Shown: positions 29,701 through 36,748, numbered from the stretch's first letter. The stretch: 64,000 bases of DNA from an uncultured Eubacterium sp. (GCA_910584795.1 CAJUBZ010000001.1:46943-110942), one strand, 5' to 3'. Notes: a model not told the origin generated them from the sequence alone. A program made the numbers and translations.

Positions 29701-30239
29701 CTGAGATACAAGATAGTGATGTAAAAATTGAAGGATATCAGATGTCTAGTAATCTGGGAGATGAAGAAGGAAAACTAGGACTTAGAGTTGTTTATTCTGT
29801 GGAAGGAGAATATGAGGAAGCAGGATTAATATATGGACTCGTATATGGAAATACACCAATAACATTAGAAGATATGATAATAGATAGTAATAGTACATAT
29901 ATTAAAACTTATGCAGCAACAGAAACAGGAAAAATCAATGCACAACTAGGTGTTTCAAAGACTGCACAGTACTATGCAAGAACCATGAATGTAAGTGGAT
30001 TGAATAAAACAGGATATATTGTGTCATATTTCGTAAGAGCCTATGCAAAGAATGGTGATAATATTGTATATAGCGATGTATATTCTTATAATATTCACGA
30101 TGTGGCATCAGCATTGTATGATAATGATCTTATGAGCACAGCTACTGGACACAATGCAATTTATACCAAAATTTTAACAAAAGTTAATCCAGATTATAAA
30201 GAAGTAGATTATGCATGGTCTAATACAATGGTAAAATAG
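23712..30239 (+). CDS. Giant secreted protein with two CotH kinase domains
   Basis: This 2175-residue protein has a signal peptide (about 1-32) and an Ig-like domain (to about 155). CotH kinase A (about 156-620) has LRGNSTS, KKWSLLSNTFDKALIRN, RVDID and LWDLDLSSGN (D457, D459). Two F5/8-like plus Fn3-like pairs (626-1145), a canonical CBM32 (1143-1298) and an Fn3-like domain (1300-1395) follow. CotH kinase B (about 1398-1810) has IRGNSTAG, KKWSLLANAFDKSLVRN, RIEIS and CWDYDLSSGN (D1671, D1673). Two tandem GYQIS-type modules (about 1818-1998 and 1999-2175) end the protein. The CBM32-Fn3-CotH B segment is arranged like the preceding gene, so the protein looks like a fusion of two ancestral kinases. 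AAAGGAG serves the start. Confidence 0.9.
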   Translation: MKRKMRKVSAMILSLVMVLSGISFTPKEAKAEDISLPDSTQITSLNAPKKAYLCDFRTGSGGFKIVFDDVDKDTYQIAGTDEKAFDVYVGTEKKTTVTKSGSAVDISDWGFVEGETYEITVKQVLKRTNVDGVEEILESKASAVNYFTYTTKKADNIDTGIAKIYVTTTRDEKTRNHDLYKSGDKVDVKSSLVVYNADGKIDSEGSGTIKLRGNSTSTGQKKPYNIKFDSKTDVFGFGKAKKWSLLSNTFDKALIRNQIGVQFHHKVMEANQEFQYTSECEPFDFYLDGHYMGAYLLLESVEAGSTRVDIDAENPDNHEILLELDMTDRDAGKDAHLDAHTTLMNVGFTINEPEGPGSDAANPNNEDHQEWLEFNEMYAAKKTYTLNYLNTLESKIQNGGDGTLDEIGELIDVDSFVNYYITAELFRITDVSFSSVRYFIKKSADGTEKLYAGPLWDLDLSSGNADGAAANPDNDMHAQNNPWFGALMKNKEFASRVTERFNEVLPEINKLVATDGTIDTVVKTLRKSINANYSNLAFNKYSIDKTGVNTGWGIDKLYTAGEHECATADEARATGNVSGSLKIYDNYDGYLNDFKTYMSGRIKYLKKQFDATDYEEVFTDIEDQMGSYAYNLAKKKKTTIYKNCNNEGKLEFLNDGQLTNGYLALTNAETSSAWGNENGDPVYATIDLEKYYKADTIDKIVVQYKDGQDNDTVLNKAYRIQYSIDGKNFRDVASMERAVLDANNRTIDDVSSVMGIVRYVRLYFPKQAAYGMQIREFAVLDTDKNAETVEGEKVADVTNLTLTVPQDNHIGVQFDASETDNVTYTIFIDGEEILTDAKAGEQNIISDVKTGKHTVKVQVMNVNGFVSEGVSGTAMVTGPISLEEMVGNANYNVALGTDSTYSSWKEGINNSKAITDGIIHNHDNYVGIHVDGAHNNTGYYQINLNEPISIGSIDEIVVWYRDGRNNLAPIDIGYTIQYSDDGESFHTVKTVTAGEMPSENKNQDSLAYVTTADMSDIVSDISTVSAIRVLYNGNVGWGIQVREIAVLDRTGNAGAEREHIEVDAPEMTAVSEAYNTIKVTIAETAGQENYTYTIAIDGKQVEKDVKPGIYTFADVEEGIHTVSVRANYNGGVSQSVSTQVNVKAAFLFEQNTSAGRLLPDTNENGFNYLRYTGIKAEASSGDASFAIDNNADTRWESFSSDPQEIIVDLGAVYSVKEIAAVWENASAKDYTVEVSTDGQEYVVAATVKNQSEVANRYDRILLTDEVQTRFVKINGTSRTTGYGYSIWELAVYGADEQKEYVPILSPASNLSVTSYAKYTGKYILEFNPGELAENYNVYIDGMFVKNISGPCCYLTSQDVKNITKGQHDIAVKAVGTEGQETKETTAKITIEEELVDYNDIPQIYISTQGRDISGTYFAKQPGGKANVGITIVDDKGIYKDVTDAASDIKIRGNSTAGAEKKPYNFKLNKKQELLGMKGKAKKWSLLANAFDKSLVRNALVMQLASIMRLDYTSECRFVDVYVNGNYSGNYLLIESVETGSGRIEISDPEETTNNDVVLEVDNNGRDAAETFHLERSGLGILFMLGEPEFGPNETDKIALYQDKIINTQNLIANFEEALKNDDYDEASKYVDMDSFAKFYLVNEIFRNNDFNFSSTRFYVKDNIMYGGPCWDYDLSSGNLGAYYSGEYKDGVTYNSFKAQELVWYTYLMKNTKFKNLVANYYRQYLPYIQAIYDGSKAEEGFGLDAVVNQYRASFERNYVSKEQLGAGWSIINPDMADAYSYANFREWNTYDDSVEFLRDWMKNRDQWLREQWDISGNLISQDVGITGYQISTLLDGATDDVGIRTVYQRENFVEGQEVSEFGLVIGLADRITDVDKEMSVNANSEFVVSYQATDAGKSEVQMGDSETALYYVRTMDIAGGYNIDYHVRAYARLKDGSVAYSEVKTMNVYQVAKELYDNQKMPNYAAHQAIYNQIIKNVDENAPQADYNWNGTLVKKPEIQDSDVKIEGYQMSSNLGDEEGKLGLRVVYSVEGEYEEAGLIYGLVYGNTPITLEDMIIDSNSTYIKTYAATETGKINAQLGVSKTAQYYARTMNVSGLNKTGYIVSYFVRAYAKNGDNIVYSDVYSYNIHDVASALYDNDLMSTATGHNAIYTKILTKVNPDYKEVDYAWSNTMVK

Positions 30240-30246
30240 AATTTTA

Positions 30247-30275
30247 TTGAAAATAAAGTCCATTTATTGTATAAT
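30247..30275 (+). promoter_or_regulatory. Sigma-A promoter of glnS
   Basis: TTGAAA, a 17-nt spacer and TATAAT start only 7 bp after the stop of the CotH gene. No terminator separates them, so some read-through is possible. Confidence 0.8.
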
Positions 30276-30314
30276 TCATAACATTGTGAGAAAAAATAAT
30301 ACTGGAGGCAGAAA

Positions 30315-32012
30315 ATGGATATGGAACGCACAAATACAGATAATACTGAGTTAGAAAAAACAGAGTCTAAAAATTTTATTGAGCAGATTATTGAAAAAGA
30401 TTTAGAGGAAGGAAGATTTGATCATGTGCAGACCAGATTTCCACCTGAGCCAAATGGTTATCTTCATATAGGACATGCGAAATCTATTTTATTAAATTAT
30501 GGTCTCGCAAACCAGTACCATGGAAAATTTAATATGAGATTTGATGATACCAATCCGACAAAGGAAAAGGAAGAGTTTGTAGAATCTATATTAAAGGATA
30601 TTAAATGGCTTGGAGCAGATTGGGAAGATAGATTATTTTTTGCATCGAATTATTTTGAGCAGATGTATGAAGCTGCAGTAAAACTTATTAAAAAGGGTAA
30701 AGCCTATGTCTGTGATTTATCTCCAGAAGAGATAAGGGAGTATCGTGGAACATTAACAGAGCCTGGAAAAAACAGTCCTTACCGAGAAAGAAGTGTTGAA
30801 GAGAATCTTGAATTGTTTGAAAATATGAAAGATGGTGTATACCAGGATGGTGAAAAGGTTTTACGTGCAAAGATTGACATGTCGAGTCCTAATATTAATA
30901 TGAGAGATCCGATTATATACAGAGTTGCACATATGACACATCATAATACAGGAGATAAGTGGTGTATTTATCCGATGTATGATTTTGCTCATCCGATTGA
31001 AGATGCTATTGAGGGAGTTACCCATTCTATCTGTACATTAGAGTTTGAGGACCACAGACCTCTTTATGACTGGGTGGTAAATGAACTGGGATATGAGAAC
31101 CCGCCAAAGCAGATTGAGTTTGCCAAGTTATATGTTACAAATGTAGTAACAGGAAAGAGATATATTAAAAAGTTGGTGGAAGACGGAGTTGTAGATGGCT
31201 GGGATGACCCAAGGCTGGTATCTATTGCAGCACTTAGAAGAAGAGGTTTCACACCGGAATCCATAAAGATGTTTGTTGAGCTATGTGGCATCTCTAAAAG
31301 TAACAGCTCAGTAGATTATGCAATGCTTGAATATTGTATCAGAGAAGATTTAAAGTCAAAGAAACCACGACTGATGGCTGTATTAGATCCGATTAAGGTG
31401 ATTATCGATAATTATCCGGAAGATCAGGTAGAGTGGTTTGACGTTGTAAACAATGTAGAATGTCCGGAACTAGGCACAAGAAAAGTTCCGTTCTGTAAAG
31501 AATTATATATTGACAGAGATGATTTTATGGAAGAACCGCCAAAGAAATATTTCAGATTATTTCCGGGAAATGAAGTTCGTTTGATGAACGCATATTTTGT
31601 AAAATGTGTTGATTATAAGAAAGACGAAAATGGAAAGATTACAGAAATACATGTAACCTATGATCCGGAAACCAGAAGTGGAAGTGGTTTTACCGGAAGA
31701 AAGGTAAAAGGAACGATACATTGGGTTTCCGCAAGGCATGGCATTCAGTCAGAAGTACGTCTATACGAAAATATTGTGGATGAAGAAAAGGGAAAATTAA
31801 ACGAGGATGGAACACTCAATTTAAATCCAAACTCATTAACTGTTTTGAAAGAGTGCTATATTGAGCCTAATATTGCAGATGTAAAACCGGAAGACAAATT
31901 CCAGTTTGTAAGGCAGGGGTATTTTTGTGCAGATTTAAAAGATTACAGCAGTGAGAAACCTGTATTTAACAGAATTGTATCTTTAAAGAGTTCTTTTAAA
32001 TTACCAAAATAA
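30315..32012 (+). CDS. glnS: Glutaminyl-tRNA synthetase
   Basis: A class I aminoacyl-tRNA synthetase that charges tRNA-Gln with glutamine in the cytoplasm. The N-terminal Rossmann part shows RFPPEPNGYLHIGHAKS with the HIGH signature. The region equivalent to KMSKS reads VVTGKRYIKKL, followed by WDDPRLVSIAALRRRGF, which is typical of the GlnRS/GluRS group. The C-terminal anticodon-binding beta-barrels are present up to FNRIVSLKSSFK. The length of 565 residues is normal for GlnRS. GGAGG lies 6 nt before the start. The gene has its own promoter and a bidirectional terminator, and is unrelated to the neighbouring surface-protein block. Confidence 0.95.
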   Translation: MDMERTNTDNTELEKTESKNFIEQIIEKDLEEGRFDHVQTRFPPEPNGYLHIGHAKSILLNYGLANQYHGKFNMRFDDTNPTKEKEEFVESILKDIKWLGADWEDRLFFASNYFEQMYEAAVKLIKKGKAYVCDLSPEEIREYRGTLTEPGKNSPYRERSVEENLELFENMKDGVYQDGEKVLRAKIDMSSPNINMRDPIIYRVAHMTHHNTGDKWCIYPMYDFAHPIEDAIEGVTHSICTLEFEDHRPLYDWVVNELGYENPPKQIEFAKLYVTNVVTGKRYIKKLVEDGVVDGWDDPRLVSIAALRRRGFTPESIKMFVELCGISKSNSSVDYAMLEYCIREDLKSKKPRLMAVLDPIKVIIDNYPEDQVEWFDVVNNVECPELGTRKVPFCKELYIDRDDFMEEPPKKYFRLFPGNEVRLMNAYFVKCVDYKKDENGKITEIHVTYDPETRSGSGFTGRKVKGTIHWVSARHGIQSEVRLYENIVDEEKGKLNEDGTLNLNPNSLTVLKECYIEPNIADVKPEDKFQFVRQGYFCADLKDYSSEKPVFNRIVSLKSSFKLPK

Positions 32013-32042
32013 AGATATTTGTTAAATATTATAAAGCCGAAT

Positions 32043-32088
32043 AAAAAAGTGATATAAGATTCAAATCGAAATCTTATATCACTTTTTT
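32043..32088. terminator. Bidirectional terminator between convergent genes
   Basis: A perfect 19-bp stem (arms 32043-32061 and 32070-32088) begins with six As and ends with six Ts. It can serve both glnS and the convergent gene on the minus strand. Confidence 0.9.
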
Positions 32089-32100
32089 ATGAATTAATGT

Positions 32101-32697
32101 TTAGATATCTTTTAATTCATCTTCTAAAAAATCATCATCCAGGTCTTCTTCAAATAAATCATCCTCAAACTTTTCTGTGTCGTTAGAAGGAGTTGTAACT
32201 TTATTGATTGTTTCAGAAACTTTGTCCTTTGCCATATTAGCAACTTCACTGACTTTTTCTTTTGCAGCATCAATTTTGTCTTCGCCAACTGTTTCTACAA
32301 CAACATCTTTTGCATCATAGAATTTTTCTTTTGCTATATCAGCAACATCAGATACTTTTTCTTTTGCCGTATCAATTTTGTCTTTTACAGCTTCCATTTT
32401 TTCTTCACCGATTTTCTCGGAAACGGTATCTTTCAATTTATCAGAAGCATCAATTACTTTATCAGCAGCCATATCTGCCATATTCTTAACTTTTCGTTTG
32501 TTGATTGTTAAAGTAACTTTTGTTGTGCCATCTGTATTGTCATCCTTTTGAATTTCAAAAGCTTTACTGTCATCAAAGTCTTCAAAAAAATCTTTATTCA
32601 TGTCCTTTTCATCTTTGCGCTTCTTAACATATAAAGCACCTCCAACAGCAGCACCTGTCACGGCAGCTGTTCCAAATAATTTTTTTAAAAATCCCAT
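32101..32697 (-). CDS. Hypothetical acidic helical protein with N-terminal hydrophobic segment
   Basis: Not recognised as a named family. The start is the ATG 9 nt after GGAGG; an in-frame TTG two codons earlier sits too close to it. The first 25 residues (GFLKKLFGTAAVTGAAVGGALYV) form a short hydrophobic segment followed by KKRKDEK, which suggests a membrane anchor of the YtxH type. Residues about 70-170 are amphipathic, charged helical repeats of the form DKIDAAKEKVSEVANMAKDK, like LEA or apolipoprotein-type helices. The C-terminus is very acidic (DLFEEDLDDDFLEDEL). A membrane- or envelope-associated stress protein is possible, but this rests on composition only. Confidence 0.8.
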   Translation of the reverse strand: MGFLKKLFGTAAVTGAAVGGALYVKKRKDEKDMNKDFFEDFDDSKAFEIQKDDNTDGTTKVTLTINKRKVKNMADMAADKVIDASDKLKDTVSEKIGEEKMEAVKDKIDTAKEKVSDVADIAKEKFYDAKDVVVETVGEDKIDAAKEKVSEVANMAKDKVSETINKVTTPSNDTEKFEDDLFEEDLDDDFLEDELKDI

Positions 32698-32870
32698 ATC
32701 CAAAATCCTCCAATTCCATTTACTTTTTAAAATATTATAATACTATTTTAGCCTAAAATAAAGACGTAATACACAAATATATTTGATTACTTGAATATAA
32801 CAAATAAAAATGTTAGTCTAATCTTGTCGAAAAGATAAGATTATGTATTCTATGGAAGGTTTAAAGGAAA

Positions 32871-33749
32871 ATGAGAATATATACAGAAAACAATAATACA
32901 ATAATAGAGGGAATAGAAGATTTCAGGCTATCACAAACATTGGAATGTGGGCAATGTTTTCGTTTTTATAAGCAGGATGAAAACGAGTATGTGATTGTTG
33001 CTTATAAAAATCTGTTACATATCAAACAGGTAAATGACACATTAGTATTTTATGACTGTAATGTTCATAGTGTGAAAACGATATGGATTCCTTATTTTGA
33101 TTTAGGCAGGGATTATGGTGCAATAAAAAAATTTCTTTTAAAGAAGGATAATATTTTACAAGATTCCATTAATGAAAAATATGGTGTACGTATTTTGAAT
33201 CAGGAATTTCATGAAATGTTGATATCTTTTATTATTTCTCAAAACAAGCAGATACCTCATATAAAACAATTAGTAAAACGTATCAGTGAAGAATATGGGG
33301 AATATTTGGGGGAAATTAATGGAGAAAAATATTATTCTTTTCCGGAAGTTGAGATTTTAGGAACAATAACAGAAGAAAAATTCCGGGAGTTAAAAACAGG
33401 TTTTAGAGCACCTTATCTGGCGGATGCAGTACAAAAACTGAGCGAAAATGTGATTAGTGCAGATGGATTTCAAGGATTGGATGAAGATGCTGCCCGCAAA
33501 AAATTGATGGAGATAAAAGGTGTTGGAGAAAAAGTTGCAAATTGTGTAATGCTTTTTGCATTAGGATATAGAAATGCCTTTCCCATTGATGTATGGATGA
33601 AACGAATCATGGAAACTTTATATTTTCAGGGGAAAGATACAAAAAAAGAGTTCATAGCAGATTTTGCAAAGGAGATGTATGGTGAATATGGCGGGTATGC
33701 TCAGCAGTATTTATTCTGTTATGGAAGAGATAACCATGTGGGAAAATAA
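32871..33749 (+). CDS. HhH-GPD DNA glycosylase (OGG1/AlkA-like)
   Basis: A base-excision repair enzyme of the helix-hairpin-helix superfamily. The N-terminal OGG-type domain has LECGQCFRF. The HhH-GPD core reads IKGVGEKVANCVMLFAL followed by PIDVWMKR. K221 is at the place of the Schiff-base lysine of bifunctional OGG1, and D240 is the conserved catalytic aspartate. The lysine suggests combined glycosylase and AP-lyase activity on oxidised purines such as 8-oxoguanine. The length (292) is normal. It is often labelled DNA-3-methyladenine glycosylase, but the N-terminal motif and lysine favour the OGG type. AAAGGA serves the start. It is transcribed away from the minus-strand gene. Confidence 0.87.
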   Translation: MRIYTENNNTIIEGIEDFRLSQTLECGQCFRFYKQDENEYVIVAYKNLLHIKQVNDTLVFYDCNVHSVKTIWIPYFDLGRDYGAIKKFLLKKDNILQDSINEKYGVRILNQEFHEMLISFIISQNKQIPHIKQLVKRISEEYGEYLGEINGEKYYSFPEVEILGTITEEKFRELKTGFRAPYLADAVQKLSENVISADGFQGLDEDAARKKLMEIKGVGEKVANCVMLFALGYRNAFPIDVWMKRIMETLYFQGKDTKKEFIADFAKEMYGEYGGYAQQYLFCYGRDNHVGK

Positions 33750-33832
33750 AATGTTTAATTGTTACAGTTTTGTTAATTTTTTGTTATGAGGGTTGCATTT
33801 ATTAAAAAAAGTGATAGTATATGTATTAGTGA

Positions 33833-33859
33833 TTAGCACTCCTAAGCGCAGAGTGCTAA
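33833..33859 (+). promoter_or_regulatory. CIRCE operator (HrcA binding site)
   Basis: TTAGCACTC, 9 nt and GAGTGCTAA form a perfect CIRCE element directly upstream of groES. In Firmicutes it binds the HrcA repressor, which is released on heat stress. A possible promoter (TTGCAT, 16-nt spacer, TAGTAT) lies just before it at 33793-33820. Confidence 0.97.
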
Positions 33860-33882
33860 ATTTATGAGTTGGAGGTTATGTA

Positions 33883-34167
33883 ATGAAATTAGTACCATTA
33901 GCAGATAGAGTAGTATTAAAACAGTCTACTCCAGAAGAGAAAACAAAATCAGGAATTATTTTAACTAGTCAGTCACAGGAAAAACCACAGCAGGCAGAGG
34001 TTGTTGCTGTTGGTCCTGGTGGAATGGTAGACGGCAAAGAAGTTACCATGAGCGTTAAGGCCGGTGATATGGTTATTTATTCAAAGTATGCAGGAAATGA
34101 AGTAAAATTAGATGACGAAGAATATATCATTGTAAAACAGTCAGATATTCTTGCGATTGTTGAATAA
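33883..34167 (+). CDS. groES: Co-chaperonin GroES
   Basis: The 94-residue heptameric lid of the GroEL chaperonin. Family motifs include KLVPLADRVVLKQ at the N-terminus, SGIILTSQSQEKPQQA in the mobile-loop region, GDMVIYSKYAG and EEYIIVKQSDILAIVE at the end. It acts in the cytoplasm with GroEL in ATP-driven folding. The ribosome site is GGAGG. Heat-shock control is shown by the CIRCE element 24 bp upstream, and groEL follows in the same operon. Confidence 0.97.
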   Translation: MKLVPLADRVVLKQSTPEEKTKSGIILTSQSQEKPQQAEVVAVGPGGMVDGKEVTMSVKAGDMVIYSKYAGNEVKLDDEEYIIVKQSDILAIVE

Positions 34168-34275
34168 CCACAGCGAAGGAAATCCAAAGGATTTTCGGGT
34201 TGATGGCTGAATTGTTATAAGTTGAAAATATTTTTGTTAATTATATTGTTAAAATTATCTTAGGAGGCATTGATT

Positions 34276-35898
34276 ATGGCAAAGGAAATTAAATATGGAG
34301 CTGATGCAAGAACAGCGCTGGAAGCAGGTGTGAATCAGTTAGCAGATACAGTAAAAGTCACATTGGGACCAAAGGGTAGAAATGTTGTATTGGATAAATC
34401 TTTTGGTGCACCATTAATTACAAATGATGGTGTTACAATTGCAAAAGAAATTGAATTAGAAGATGCATTTGAGAATATGGGTGCCCAGCTTGTAAAAGAG
34501 GTAGCAACAAAAACGAATGATGTAGCAGGTGATGGAACTACAACAGCTACTGTTTTAGCTCAGGCAATGGTAAATGAAGGAATGAAAAATCTTGCAGCCG
34601 GAGCAAATCCTATTATTTTAAGAAAAGGAATGAAAAAGGCAACAGATTTGGCAGTTGAGGCGATTGCAGAAATGAGCAGTGTAGTTACAGGAAAGGAACA
34701 GATTGCAAAAGTTGCAGCAATTTCTGCCGGAGATGAAGAAGTTGGAAATATGGTTGCTGATGCAATGGAAAAAGTTTCTAATGATGGTGTTATTACCATT
34801 GAAGAATCAAAGACAATGAAAACAGAACTAGACCTTGTAGAAGGTATGCAGTTTGATCGTGGATATATTTCAGCATATATGGCAACAGATATGGAAAAAA
34901 TGGAAGCAAACCTGGATGATCCATATATCTTAATCACAGATAAGAAAATTTCTAACATTCAGGAAATTCTCCCGATTTTAGAGCAGATTGTACAGTCTGG
35001 TGCAAAACTTTTAATCATTGCAGAGGATGTTGAAGGTGAAGCGTTGACTACTCTGATTGTGAATAAACTTCGTGGTACATTTAATGTAGTTGCTGTTAAA
35101 GCACCGGGATATGGTGATAGAAGAAAAGAAATGTTAAAAGATATTGCAATTCTTACAGGTGGTCAGGTTATTTCAGAGGAACTTGGCTTGTCATTAGCAG
35201 AAACTACAATTAATGATTTGGGAAGAGCTAAGTCTGTTAAGGTTGCCAAAGAAAATACAATTATTGTAGATGGACTTGGAGATTCTGCTGAGATTGAGGC
35301 AAGAATAGGACAGATAAAAGCCCAGATTGAAGAGACTACATCTGAATTTGATAGAGAAAAATTACAGGAAAGACTTGCAAAATTAGCAGGTGGTGTTGCA
35401 GTTATCAGAGTAGGCGCTGCTACAGAGCCTGAAATGCAGGAAAATAAATTAAGAATGGAAGATGCTTTAAATGCAACAAGAGCGGCAGTAGAAGAAGGTA
35501 TTATTGCAGGCGGTGGTTCAGCTTATATTCACGCATCAAAGAAAGTAGCCGAATTCGTAAATACTTTAGAAGGTGATGAAAAGACAGGTGCCGCAATTAT
35601 TTTGAAAGCATTAGAAGCACCACTGTATACAATATCAAATAATGCTGGTTTGGAAGGTTCCGTTATTGTAAATAAAGTAAGAGAGTCAGAACCGGGAGTA
35701 GGATTTGATGCACTTCATAGCGAATATGTAAAAATGGTCGATGCAGGAATTCTTGACCCGGCAAAAGTTACAAGAAGTGCATTGCAGAATGCAACAAGTG
35801 TTGCAAGTACACTTCTTACAACAGAATCTGTTGTTGCAAATATTAAGGATGAGATTCCACCTATGCCGGCAGGAAATCCGGGAATGGGAATGATGTAA
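34276..35898 (+). CDS. groEL: Chaperonin GroEL
   Basis: The 540-residue subunit of the chaperonin ring. The N-terminus MAKEIKYGADAR, the nucleotide-binding VTLGPKGRNVVLD and GDGTTTATVLAQ, and the C-terminal Gly/Met tail (AGNPGMGMM) are all present. The ATG 8 nt after AGGAGG is the true start; a TTG two codons earlier is not. It lies 108 bp after groES and is probably transcribed with it under HrcA control. The short gap contains a weak GAAATCC/GGATTTTC hairpin but no clear terminator or second CIRCE. An unusual palindrome follows the gene. Confidence 0.98.
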   Translation: MAKEIKYGADARTALEAGVNQLADTVKVTLGPKGRNVVLDKSFGAPLITNDGVTIAKEIELEDAFENMGAQLVKEVATKTNDVAGDGTTTATVLAQAMVNEGMKNLAAGANPIILRKGMKKATDLAVEAIAEMSSVVTGKEQIAKVAAISAGDEEVGNMVADAMEKVSNDGVITIEESKTMKTELDLVEGMQFDRGYISAYMATDMEKMEANLDDPYILITDKKISNIQEILPILEQIVQSGAKLLIIAEDVEGEALTTLIVNKLRGTFNVVAVKAPGYGDRRKEMLKDIAILTGGQVISEELGLSLAETTINDLGRAKSVKVAKENTIIVDGLGDSAEIEARIGQIKAQIEETTSEFDREKLQERLAKLAGGVAVIRVGAATEPEMQENKLRMEDALNATRAAVEEGIIAGGGSAYIHASKKVAEFVNTLEGDEKTGAAIILKALEAPLYTISNNAGLEGSVIVNKVRESEPGVGFDALHSEYVKMVDAGILDPAKVTRSALQNATSVASTLLTTESVVANIKDEIPPMPAGNPGMGMM

Positions 35899-35974
35899 TA
35901 AATTCCGGGTTATCGAGGAGACTTTCCTGCTGAAAGATAGTTTGACGGGAATACGTTCACCTCGTTACTTGAGC

Positions 35975-36122
35975 ATTTATAGAAAATAAAAATAATACGG
36001 AATATTAAGCGGATATTTGATTCACAAAATCAAATATCCAGACTTACTTTCGAAAAAATCAGGATTTTTTCAAAGATGAAGTCGGTGCTTAAAATATTCC
36101 GTATTATTTTTATTTTATAAAT
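35975..36122. repeat. 148-bp three-arm palindromic element downstream of groEL
   Basis: An outer inverted repeat (35983-36010 against 36087-36116) pairs 28 bp with a 2-nt bulge and extends to about 35 bp through ATTTATA/TATAAAT. Inside it are a perfect 12-bp hairpin (arms 36011-36022 and 36028-36039) and a second, longer hairpin (36041-36083) built from GACTT/AAGTC, CTTT/AAAG and GAAAAAAT/ATTTTTTC around a CAGG loop. The whole can fold as a three-way junction. It may act as a groEL terminator or be a miniature mobile element; I see no clear target duplication. Confidence 0.8.
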
Positions 36123-36270
36123 GTATTCAAGATTCTCAAGTTTCTATATTCGTTGTCTGCATTGTTTCAGCGGTGAAAGGTCTCTGTCCCTGCAAAATTG
36201 GAATGTTCTAATGGGAAAATGTATTGGTTACTTTGATATTCGAAAATATACTTCTACGGCAAAAAAACAA

Positions 36271-36525
36271 TTACACATACTAATTCAATTTATATATATA
36301 TTTACGTGTAATATTTATTTGCTTTTGGGGAAATCCCAAGAATGTTACACGTATAAAATCCTTTTTCAAAAAATCTATGTGTAATATTAATGAGTACTTT
36401 ATTGAAATTCTAAAAATTTTACACGCAAATATTCATTTTTTTCCGGATCTACGTGTAATCTTCTTCTGCACTTTTTGGAAATCCGGCTAATTTATTTATT
36501 ATTATATAAACATACGTGTAATTGA
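36271..36525 (+). repeat. Degenerate ~74-bp tandem repeat with internal inverted TTACACGT motifs
   Basis: TTACACRY occurs at 36271, 36345 and 36419, and its inverse AYGTGTAA at 36304, 36377, 36451 and 36514. Each unit is thus an inverted pair spaced by about 25 nt, repeated every 73-74 bp about three times. GAAATYC is also conserved in each unit (around 36330, 36403 and 36480). The region is noncoding. Function is unknown; operators, a small-RNA array or a decayed element are possible. Confidence 0.65.
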
Positions 36526-36739
36526 TATATTAGGATTAACTGCGTGGTGGAAAAAGATAATGGAGCAGGTTATGAAAACACCATAAATCCGTACGATGAA
36601 AATAAAAAGCTACCGACATGATAAATAAATGTAAAATATAATCGGTTCGTAGAGGAAGTCTCACTCCCCTGCAAACCGGATTTTGCAAGTAGACTTTATT
36701 CGTTCTTGCATGCGATAAACTGGGATGTTAGAATATAGG
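36526..36739 (+). other. Unassigned intergenic DNA upstream of ferredoxin
   Basis: The left part is open for about 31 codons in one frame (ending at 36621) with protein-like composition, but it has no ribosome site and may be a gene relic or chance. The part 36650-36710 can fold (AAGTCT/AGACTT enclosing GCAAA/TTTGC). The stretch 35899-35974 after groEL can also fold (CGAGG/CCTCG enclosing CTTTC/GAAAG). None matches an RNA class I recognise. Confidence 0.4.
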
Positions 36740-36748
36740 TGGTATAAT
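36740..36748 (+). promoter_or_regulatory. Extended -10 promoter of ferredoxin gene
   Basis: TGGTATAAT is a perfect extended -10, 32 bp before the start codon. Confidence 0.6.

Noticed and set aside
34560..34958. Antisense open frame of 132 codons inside groEL
   Set aside because: Common shadow of conserved groEL codons; no start signals.
36121..36384. An 87-codon open frame in the gap after groEL
   Set aside because: No ribosome site, its start lies in the palindrome end, it runs through the tandem repeat, and the composition is not protein-like.
36271..36525. CRISPR array
   Set aside because: Units are only partly conserved (8-mers), the arms alternate in orientation within each unit, spacers are similar to each other, and no cas gene is near.
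36526..36621. Coding-like stretch of about 31 codons (VVEKDNGAGYENTINPYDENK)
   Set aside because: Composition resembles protein, but there is no ribosome site and no recognisable domain. Kept only as a possible relic.
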